From assembly GCA_903837445.1 (NCBI GenBank), contig CAILUR010000218.1, positions 1 to 6,032 of the forward strand: a stretch of DNA of 6,032 bases, read 5' to 3'. The notes below the pieces were generated by a model, which saw nothing but the letters and a program-made list of their open reading frames with translations, did no database searches and was not told where the DNA came from. This document shows, in pieces, positions 1 to 5,294 of this stretch. This DNA comes from an uncultured bacterium. Lineage in GTDB: Bacteria; Oederibacteriota; PGYV01; CAILUR01. Made by a program: the position numbers and the translations under genes. The first letter of the stretch is position 1, and every line of letters begins with the position of its first letter.

Positions 1-1
1 T

Positions 2-325
2 GAAAAGCACGGAGTTAATGTTATAATATCAAAAAATACGGCTGAGGGTATTGATGTGAAAAAAGCCGTCGCGATTATGTTTAAAAAAGGAATTGGGAGT
101 CTTGTGGTAGAAGGCGGGGGCGCACTCTTGACTTCTTTTTTGCAGGCAAAACTTTTTGATGAGGGGCGGTTTTATATTGCTCCAAAATTTATCGGCAATG
201 ATGGGATTCCTGTTGTGGGCGCACTGGGAATGAAAAGACTTGAAAAGGCCTACCAACTTGTAAATGTGAAAGTGGAAACGATAGGCACCGATATTATGGT
301 AAAAGGAGAGTTCTCTTATGTTTAG
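2..325 (+). CDS. ribD: RibD C-terminal reductase domain (5' truncated by window edge)
   Basis: This is the last 107 codons of the bifunctional riboflavin protein RibD. The family deaminates the GTP-derived pyrimidine with its N-terminal domain and reduces the ribosyl side chain with NADPH in the C-terminal domain; only the latter is visible. The signature is the stretch GIGSLVVEGGGALLTSFL (codons 30-47 of the fragment), with the EGGG substrate/NADPH loop, followed by LFDEGRFYIAPKFIG, both typical of the RibD_C fold. The reading frame is open from the first complete codon at base 2, so the GTG at 56 is an internal valine and not the start. A full RibD is about 360 residues, so roughly 250 residues lie upstream. 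The stop codon lies inside the 5' end of ribE (8-nt overlap), so the two are very likely translationally coupled. The deaminase domain cannot be checked here; a stand-alone reductase remains possible. Confidence 0.9.
   Translation, partial: EKHGVNVIISKNTAEGIDVKKAVAIMFKKGIGSLVVEGGGALLTSFLQAKLFDEGRFYIAPKFIGNDGIPVVGALGMKRLEKAYQLVNVKVETIGTDIMVKGEFSYV
303..308 (+). promoter_or_regulatory. Ribosome binding site of ribE, inside ribD
   Basis: AAGGAG lies 9 nt before the ATG at 318 and inside the last codons of ribD. It fixes the ribE start at the ATG that overlaps the ribD stop codon region, because the protein then begins with the family-typical MFSGII. Confidence 0.75.
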
Positions 326-908
326 CGGAATAATATATAGCACGGGAAAAATAAAAAGCGTAAGACCTTCAGGCGGAATTAAAAAGCTTGAAGTTGTTTT
401 GACTAAAGAAATAAAGAACAGATATAAAGGAATGAGCATAGCTGTAAATGGGGTCTGCCTTACAGCAACGGAATTTCGTGGAGAAAAAACTTTTTTAGCA
501 ATGGTTTCTGAAGAGACCTTGAAAAAAACAAATATGGGAAATATAAAAACTGGAGATAAGATAAACGCAGAATTGCCAGTCACCCTAAATGATTTTTTGA
601 GTGGACATTTGGTACAGGGGCATATAGACACGCAAGGCGTGGTGCAGGCGCTCTTAAAAAAAGGTGGAAACACCTTGCTCTCAGTGGCGTTTTTGGAGGA
701 ATTTGGAAAGTATATAGTGGAAAAAGGGTCTGTTGCTGTGGATGGCATAAGCCTTACCGCATATAAGGTTTCTAAAAATACTTTTGAAGTTTCTGTGATT
801 CCCGAAACCCTTAAAAATACGATAGCCAGTGATTATAAAAAAGGAAAAAAAGTTAATCTGGAGTTTGATATTATAGGTAAATATGTGGAAAAACAGGGAA
901 AAAAATAA
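318..908 (+). CDS. ribE: Riboflavin synthase, alpha chain
   Basis: Catalyses the final step of riboflavin synthesis: dismutation of two 6,7-dimethyl-8-ribityllumazine molecules into riboflavin and the pyrimidine donor, in the cytoplasm, as a trimer. The 196-residue length is normal for the family. Two lumazine-binding repeats are visible. Repeat 1 starts with MFSGII and contains VNGVCLTA (43-50, with Cys47 matching the conserved cysteine of the family), SEETLKKTNMG (64-74) and GHLVQGHID (96-104). Repeat 2 contains VDGISLTA (141-148) and FEVSVIPETLKNT (156-168), ending in the LEFDIIGKYVEK tail typical of the C-terminal trimerisation helix. All hallmark motifs are intact, so it should be active. 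It overlaps ribD by 8 nt and is followed after 51 nt by a DUF327 gene. The symbol follows Bacillus usage; the same enzyme is called ribC in E. coli and ribB in some other species. Confidence 0.96.
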   Translation: MFSGIIYSTGKIKSVRPSGGIKKLEVVLTKEIKNRYKGMSIAVNGVCLTATEFRGEKTFLAMVSEETLKKTNMGNIKTGDKINAELPVTLNDFLSGHLVQGHIDTQGVVQALLKKGGNTLLSVAFLEEFGKYIVEKGSVAVDGISLTAYKVSKNTFEVSVIPETLKNTIASDYKKGKKVNLEFDIIGKYVEKQGKK

Positions 909-959
909 GACTGGCGGATAGCCACGCCCCTTTAATATGTTCAACTATGGGAGAAAAAT

Positions 960-1445
960 ATGAAAGTAAATCAGCCCGCCGGAAGATATGACGATGCTAA
1001 GTCGCTTACGGGCAAGAGTAAAAAAATAGGCGAAAAAAAGGCCACACACGAGATAAGTAGGGATAAAATTAACAGTATGGATTTTATGAAACAATTGGAT
1101 ACCGCGACTGAAGATCAGGTAAAACGATCACTGGATGAACTTATCGAAGAATTAGCAGAACAGGCAAAAGTGCTTTTGCAGCACAGGACTTTTGAGGAAC
1201 TAAATAAATATTCAAAACTTGTAAAAAACTTTATGGAAAACGCGATTAAGAAAATTTATTCAGTAAAAATTTCCGACAGTTCTAAGCTTATGATAAAACG
1301 CAAAAAAGTATATGTCATAGTGGAAAGGGTAAATGAAGAACTTGAACTGCTGACAAAAAAAATACTTTCTGCTAATAGTGATGCCCTTGAAATTTTGAGC
1401 GCACTGGATAAGATACGCGGAATGCTCGTGGATATGTACTCGTAA
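960..1445 (+). CDS. YaaR / DUF327 family protein of unknown function
   Basis: A 161-residue, highly charged, predicted all-helical soluble protein with no signal peptide or membrane segment. I assign it to the DUF327 (YaaR) family from a match to B. subtilis YaaR as I remember it. The pattern includes RTFEELNKYSKLVKNFMENAI (about 76-96; YaaR has a RNF..LAKYKTLVKRFLKEA-like stretch), an EELELLTKKIL helix (126-136) and the C-terminal IRGMLVDMY (152-160; YaaR ends IKGLLVNLY). The Lys-rich first 35 residues look disordered and are slightly longer than in YaaR (146 aa). Start: GGGAG 6 nt before the ATG. The family has no established biochemical function. In Firmicutes it usually lies in the tmk-yaaQ-holB region of DNA-replication genes; here it sits between ribE and ribBA, 51 nt after one and 43 nt before the other, on the same strand, so it is probably in the same transcript. 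Context alone does not show a riboflavin role. Confidence 0.8.
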   Translation: MKVNQPAGRYDDAKSLTGKSKKIGEKKATHEISRDKINSMDFMKQLDTATEDQVKRSLDELIEELAEQAKVLLQHRTFEELNKYSKLVKNFMENAIKKIYSVKISDSSKLMIKRKKVYVIVERVNEELELLTKKILSANSDALEILSALDKIRGMLVDMYS

Positions 1446-1478
1446 AAGTTGTGTCACAGGTAGGTATTAAATTATTTT

Positions 1479-1483
1479 AGGAG
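1479..1483 (+). promoter_or_regulatory. Ribosome binding site of ribBA
   Basis: AGGAG with 5 nt to the ATG at 1489. It supports this ATG as the start and gives a DHBP synthase domain of normal length. Confidence 0.7.
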
Positions 1484-1488
1484 ATTGT

Positions 1489-2703
1489 ATGGAAAACTTT
1501 AAGTTAGCTACATTTGAAGAAGCTATTGAAGATTTGAAAAATGGTAAAATGATAATTGTGATTGATGATGAGTCCCGCGAAAATGAGGGAGACTTGGTGT
1601 GTCTGGCACAAACAATCACTCCAGCACAGATAACTTTTATGGCAAAAGAAGCGAGTGGTCTTATATGCCTATCTATGGAAGAAAAACAGGTGCAAAGAAT
1701 TGATCTTGAACAAATGTGCCAGGAAAACACCGATAAAAAACGCACAGCCTTTACAATATCTATTGATGCTAAGGAAGGCACCACTACGGGAATCTCCGCG
1801 GCTGACAGAGCTTTGACTATAAAACTGGCAGCTTCAAAAAAAGCAAAGCCAGGAGATTTTGTCAGGCCTGGGCATATCTTTCCTTTGGAAGCACGGACAG
1901 GTGGCGTTTTAGAGCGCGCGGGGCATACTGAAGCGGCAGTGGATTTAGCGGGCTTTGCTGGAGCAGAAGTTAAAGCTGGAGTAATTTGCGAGATAATGAA
2001 TGAAGATGGCACTATGGCGCGCCTGCCTGAACTAATAAACTTCGCTAAAAAGCACAACCTTAAAATTCTTACTATAGAAGAAGTGATAAGGCACCGCCGC
2101 AGTGTGGAAAAAAATGTAAAAATGCTTGTCGATACCACGCTGCCCACAGAATACGGAGATTTTCACATTTATTTATATGAAGATGCGTATGAGAAAAAAA
2201 CTCACTTGGCTTTTGTAAAAGGGGAAATTAAAGCCGGAGTGCCGACTCTCGTCAGAGTGCATTCGGAATGCCTTACTGGAGATATTTTTGCTTCGAGGAA
2301 ATGTGATTGCGGTTCGCAACTGCACGCAGCCCTTACTATGATAGAAAAAGAAGGCGCAGGAGTCCTCTTATATATGAGACAGGAAGGGCGTGGCATAGGG
2401 CTTGAGAATAAAATCAAAGCCTATAAATTACAGACCGAAAAGGGGATGGATACTGTGCAGGCAAATGAAGCCCTTGGGTTTGCTGCGGACTTGCGAGATT
2501 ATGGGATAGGGGCACAGATCCTCGTGGATCTTGGAATTACCAAAATGAGACTTATGACAAATAATCCGAAAAAAGTAATAGGCTTAAATGGCTACGGTTT
2601 AGAAATAGTAGAACGCGTGCAGATAGAGATAGCGCCCAATGAAGTAAACAGAAAATACCTTGAAGTAAAACGCGTAAAACTAGGACATTTATTACATTTA
2701 TAG
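1489..2703 (+). CDS. ribBA: Bifunctional DHBP synthase / GTP cyclohydrolase II
   Basis: Supplies both substrates of the riboflavin pathway: the N-terminal half converts ribulose 5-phosphate to 3,4-dihydroxy-2-butanone 4-phosphate plus formate, and the C-terminal half opens GTP to the diaminopyrimidine precursor. Length 404 aa is standard. DHBP synthase domain (about 5-205): DDESRENEGD (26-35) acidic metal-binding loop, FTISIDAKEGTTTGISAADRA (88-108), RPGHIFPL (126-133), RAGHTEAAVDL (143-153) and GVICEIMNEDGTMAR (164-178). GTP cyclohydrolase II domain (about 208-400): HSECLTGDIFASRKCDCGSQL (258-278), with the three zinc cysteines at 261, 272 and 274, then YMRQEGRGIGLENKI (295-309), DTVQAN (321-326) and LMTNNPKK (355-362). 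No key residue is missing, so both activities are expected. It is the last gene of the riboflavin cluster; ribH, often next in this position, is absent, and rpsO follows after 193 nt with its own promoter. Confidence 0.97.
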   Translation: MENFKLATFEEAIEDLKNGKMIIVIDDESRENEGDLVCLAQTITPAQITFMAKEASGLICLSMEEKQVQRIDLEQMCQENTDKKRTAFTISIDAKEGTTTGISAADRALTIKLAASKKAKPGDFVRPGHIFPLEARTGGVLERAGHTEAAVDLAGFAGAEVKAGVICEIMNEDGTMARLPELINFAKKHNLKILTIEEVIRHRRSVEKNVKMLVDTTLPTEYGDFHIYLYEDAYEKKTHLAFVKGEIKAGVPTLVRVHSECLTGDIFASRKCDCGSQLHAALTMIEKEGAGVLLYMRQEGRGIGLENKIKAYKLQTEKGMDTVQANEALGFAADLRDYGIGAQILVDLGITKMRLMTNNPKKVIGLNGYGLEIVERVQIEIAPNEVNRKYLEVKRVKLGHLLHL

Positions 2704-2741
2704 GATAATTCAGGCTTAAGGACAGCTGTGGAGTTTTTTGC

Positions 2742-2771
2742 TTTACAATAGTCCTTTGCTTGTGCTATTAT
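2742..2771 (+). promoter_or_regulatory. Predicted sigma70-type promoter for rpsO-pnp
   Basis: TTTACA (2742-2747) and TATTAT (2766-2771) each differ from the -35 and -10 consensus by one base and are separated by 18 bp. Transcription would start near 2778-2780, giving a leader of about 118 nt before rpsO. It is the best promoter-like pair in the 193-nt ribBA-rpsO gap. No convincing intrinsic terminator was found after ribBA, so read-through from the riboflavin operon may add to expression. Confidence 0.5.
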
Positions 2772-2778
2772 TACTGAA

Positions 2779-2896
2779 GGTTTTAGGAAGTGAAATCCTT
2801 CCTCTGGTTAACTCCAAAACAATAGTTTAAACCGCTGGAATTTTAGCTTTAGCCGGCTTTTATTCCGGTAAATTCAATTTTGAAGGGAGATACAAA
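2779..2896 (+). promoter_or_regulatory. Structured 5' leader of rpsO, candidate S15 autoregulatory element
   Basis: About 118 nt of untranslated leader with several inverted repeats. Hairpin A: AGGAAG (2785-2790) with CTTCCT (2798-2803), 7-nt loop. Hairpin B: GGTTAACT (2806-2813) with AGTT (2824-2827) plus AACC (2830-2833), a 2-nt bulge. Hairpin C exists in two exclusive forms: ACC + GGAAT (2831-2833, 2837-2841) with ATTCC + GGT (2862-2869), or GCTGG (2834-2838) with CCGGC (2853-2857), the latter holding a U-G pair next to a G-C pair. The 3' half of hairpin A (2796-2801, TCCTTC) is also complementary to the Shine-Dalgarno region GAAGGG (2882-2887). S15 is known to repress its own mRNA through lineage-specific leader structures that mimic its 16S rRNA site; assigning that role here is inference from position and pairing only. 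Confidence 0.4.
2883..2889 (+). promoter_or_regulatory. Ribosome binding site of rpsO
   Basis: AAGGGAG with 7 nt to the ATG at 2897. It can also pair with the pyrimidine-rich side of an upstream hairpin (2796-2801), which would hide it from the ribosome. Confidence 0.7.
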
Positions 2897-3166
2897 ATGG
2901 CTTTGGAAAAAGAAAAGAAACAGCAGGTAATTAAGACTTACAAAAAGCACGAGAAAGACACTGGCTCACCAGAAGTGCAGGTGGCACTCCTCACAGAAAG
3001 AATCAACTCTCTCACCGAACATTTCAAAAAGAACAAAAAAGATGCTAACTCAAGACAAGGACTTTTGAAAATGGTTAATATGAGAAGAAGGCTTTTAGGG
3101 TATGTAAAAAAAGTGGACTTTAACAGATACCAGAAACTTATCGAACAGCTTAAGCTGAGAAAGTAG
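2897..3166 (+). CDS. rpsO: 30S ribosomal protein S15
   Basis: Primary 16S rRNA-binding protein of the small-subunit platform; binds the h20/h21/h22 junction early in 30S assembly and also contributes to a bridge to the large subunit. The 89-residue length is exactly typical. Visible family features: DTGSPEVQVALLTERINSLTEHFK (21-44), SRQGLLKMVNMRRRLLGYVKK (52-72), and the closing YQKLIEQLKLRK. In mature numbering (Met removed) the rRNA-contact residues His41, Asp48 and Ser51 are kept. Positions 45, 49 and 50, which are His in E. coli S15, are Asn, Ala and Asn here. It has its own promoter and structured leader upstream and is followed 6 nt later by pnp, the standard bacterial rpsO-pnp pair. 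Confidence 0.98.
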   Translation: MALEKEKKQQVIKTYKKHEKDTGSPEVQVALLTERINSLTEHFKKNKKDANSRQGLLKMVNMRRRLLGYVKKVDFNRYQKLIEQLKLRK

Positions 3167-3168
3167 GT
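3161..3168 (+). promoter_or_regulatory. Ribosome binding site of pnp, overlapping the rpsO stop codon
   Basis: AAGTAGGT matches the AAGGAGGT consensus at seven of eight positions and contains the rpsO stop codon TAG (3164-3166). Only 4 nt separate it from the pnp ATG. Ribosomes terminating on rpsO would cover this site, suggesting that pnp translation depends on, or competes with, termination at rpsO. Confidence 0.5.
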
Positions 3169-3172
3169 AACC

Positions 3173-5293
3173 ATGGCCGATATCATAAGAGAAGAACTGG
3201 AAATAGCCGGAAAAAAAATGATTCTTGAAACAGGTAAACTTGCCAAGCAGGCGCATGGTGCTGTCACTGTGACTTATGGCGAGACAGTGGTACTTACCAC
3301 TGTAGTAGCTTCAAAAGAACCAAAAGAAAATGCGGACTTTTTTCCGCTTTCTGTAGAATACAGAGAAAAGTTTTACGCTGCTGGTAAAATACCAGGTGGT
3401 TTTTTTAGAAGAGAAGGCAAGCAGAGGGAAAAAGAAATTCTGACCTCACGCCTTATCGACAGACCTATCAGACCGCTTTTTCCTGAAGGATTTTTTCATG
3501 AAGTGCAGTTAGTCGCCACCGTAATTTCAGCCGACAAAATAAACGATCCAGATGTCCTTGCTATCATAGGAGCTTCAGCGGCGCTGGATATCTCGGATAT
3601 TCCTTTTGATGGACCGGTAGCAGGAATTAGAATCGCAAAAGTGGAAGACAAACTTTTGGTAAATCCTACAGCGGAGCAGATAGAGCACAGCAAATTAAAT
3701 GTGATAATAGTTGGCACAGATAAGGCCATTACCATGATAGAGGGCGAGTGCAAAGAAGTTTCCGAACAGGAAATGATTGATGTACTGGTTTTTGCACACG
3801 AAGAAATAAAAAGAATCTGTACTTTTCTTAAAAAGTTTAGAGCCAAATGTGGCAAACCAAAAAGACAAGTAGTGTTATATGTAGTGGATGCTGGAATAAA
3901 AACAAAAGTAAATTCCTTGGCAAAAGAAGCTATGAATAAAGCGCTGACTATTGCTGATAAAACTAAAAGACAGGAAGAATTACAAGGGATAAGAAAAGAT
4001 GTATTGGCAAAAATGGAAGTTGAGCTTGGCGAAACTTTCGCAAAAAAAGCTAAAGATGTAAAAATGGTTTTAGAAGAAATAGAAATGTTGCTCATCAGAG
4101 AAAAAATAAATAAAGAAAGCATCAGACCTGACGGAAGAAAATTTGACGAGATTCGCCTCATAACTTGCGAGACTGGTTTGCTTCCACGGACACACGGGTC
4201 AGGCCTTTTTACTCGTGGACAGACGCAGGCGCTTGTAGTGGTGACCTTGGGTTCTGAAAAAGATGCACAAATGCTTGACGATTTGGAAGGCATATCGGAC
4301 AAATATTATATGCTCCAGTATAATTTTCCACCATTTTCAGTAGGGGAAGTAAAACCTATGCGTGGTCCTGGCAGAAGAGAAATAGGCCACGGAGTTCTCG
4401 CAGAACGAGCGATAAAGTTTGTTATTCCTGAGAGAGAAGACTTTCCATATACTATTCAGGTAGTGTCGGACATTCTTGAATCCAATGGATCTTCTTCTAT
4501 GGCCACAGTCTGCGGTGCAACCCTCGCACTTATGGATGCTGGCGTACCTATTAAAAAACCAGTAGCAGGAATTGCTATGGGGCTTATAAAGGAAGGCGAT
4601 AATTTTATCATCCTCACTGATATTCAAGGTGCCGAAGATCATTTCGGCGATATGGATTTCAAAATCGCTGGAACAAAAGATGGTATCACAGCTATTCAAA
4701 TGGACATAAAGATAAACGGCGTGTCTGTAGAAATTATGACACAGGCACTGCAGAAAGCAAAAGCCGCGCGGCTTTTCATTCTCGATAGAATGAATGAAAC
4801 TATTTCAACCCCACGCACCGAAATGTCACCATATGCGCCAAAAATGACGCTGTTGACGATAAGTAAAGAAAAAATTAGAGACTTAATCGGGCCGGGCGGA
4901 AAGAATATCAAAAGAATTATCGAAGAGACAGGTGCTATGATTGATATTGAGCAGGACGGCACAGTAAGAATTTTTGCCGAGAACGAAGGCGTTATGAAAA
5001 CGACCATAGATAAGATAAAAGGAATGACAGCTGAAGCAGAAATAGGCGTAACTTACACTGGCAGAGTCACAAAGATTATAGATGGGACTGGCGCTATAGT
5101 GGAAGTGATTCCTGGAGAAGAAGGGCTGTGTCACATATCAGAGATAGCCGAAGAACGCGTAAATGAAATCAGGGACTTTGTAAAAGAAGGCGATGAGTTT
5201 ACTGTTAAGGTTATGGGTATTGAGGAAAAAATGGGCAAGAAAAGAATTAAACTTTCCCATAAGCAAGTACTCAGGGACCAGAAAGCAAAATAA
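3173..5293 (+). CDS. pnp: Polynucleotide phosphorylase (polyribonucleotide nucleotidyltransferase)
   Basis: Phosphorolytic 3'-5' exoribonuclease that degrades RNA to nucleoside diphosphates and can also add tails; works in the cytoplasm as a homotrimer, often with RNase E/Y-type degradosomes. At 706 aa it is full length (E. coli: 711). Order of domains: RNase PH-like 1 (about 10-212) with FFRREGK (77-83); helical linker (about 240-310); RNase PH-like 2 (about 318-540) with DGRKFDEIR (320-328), LPRTHGSGLFTRG, GRREIGHG (400-407), GSSSMATVCG and DIQGAEDHFGDMDFK (483-497), whose Asp489, Asp495 and Lys497 match the E. coli catalytic Asp486, Asp492 and Lys494; KH domain (about 553-615) with GPGG (573-576); S1 domain (about 623-697). 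Nothing is missing, so it should be active. It is co-directional with rpsO at a 6-nt gap and almost certainly co-transcribed. A strong intrinsic terminator starts 41 nt after its stop codon. Confidence 0.98.
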   Translation: MADIIREELEIAGKKMILETGKLAKQAHGAVTVTYGETVVLTTVVASKEPKENADFFPLSVEYREKFYAAGKIPGGFFRREGKQREKEILTSRLIDRPIRPLFPEGFFHEVQLVATVISADKINDPDVLAIIGASAALDISDIPFDGPVAGIRIAKVEDKLLVNPTAEQIEHSKLNVIIVGTDKAITMIEGECKEVSEQEMIDVLVFAHEEIKRICTFLKKFRAKCGKPKRQVVLYVVDAGIKTKVNSLAKEAMNKALTIADKTKRQEELQGIRKDVLAKMEVELGETFAKKAKDVKMVLEEIEMLLIREKINKESIRPDGRKFDEIRLITCETGLLPRTHGSGLFTRGQTQALVVVTLGSEKDAQMLDDLEGISDKYYMLQYNFPPFSVGEVKPMRGPGRREIGHGVLAERAIKFVIPEREDFPYTIQVVSDILESNGSSSMATVCGATLALMDAGVPIKKPVAGIAMGLIKEGDNFIILTDIQGAEDHFGDMDFKIAGTKDGITAIQMDIKINGVSVEIMTQALQKAKAARLFILDRMNETISTPRTEMSPYAPKMTLLTISKEKIRDLIGPGGKNIKRIIEETGAMIDIEQDGTVRIFAENEGVMKTTIDKIKGMTAEAEIGVTYTGRVTKIIDGTGAIVEVIPGEEGLCHISEIAEERVNEIRDFVKEGDEFTVKVMGIEEKMGKKRIKLSHKQVLRDQKAK

Positions 5294-5294
5294 A

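Noticed and set aside
56..325. GTG at 56 as the start of a separate small reductase
   Set aside because: The frame is open to the window edge and the residues upstream continue the RibD-like reductase, so the GTG is internal.
29..748. Minus-strand open frame across ribD-ribE
   Set aside because: Antisense to two clearly conserved riboflavin genes; composition is that of a reversed coding strand with no recognisable motif.
909..959. Small inverted repeats (TGGC/GCCA at 913-925, GGCG/CGCC at 914-928) after ribE
   Set aside because: Only 4-bp stems, mutually overlapping, and no T-tract follows; not enough for a terminator or regulatory element.
1446..1488. Possible promoter before ribBA (TTGTGT ... 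TTATTT)
   Set aside because: Both hexamers match the consensus poorly and the 43-nt gap is explained by spacing within an operon.
2704..2741. Possible terminator after ribBA around ACAGCTGT followed by T6
   Set aside because: The palindrome has no loop and does not abut the T-run; no stable stem ends directly at the T-tract.
3496..4302. Long minus-strand open frame inside pnp
   Set aside because: It is the antisense shadow of a well-conserved pnp; the Ser/Cys/Phe-rich translation has no recognisable domain and no ribosome site was apparent.
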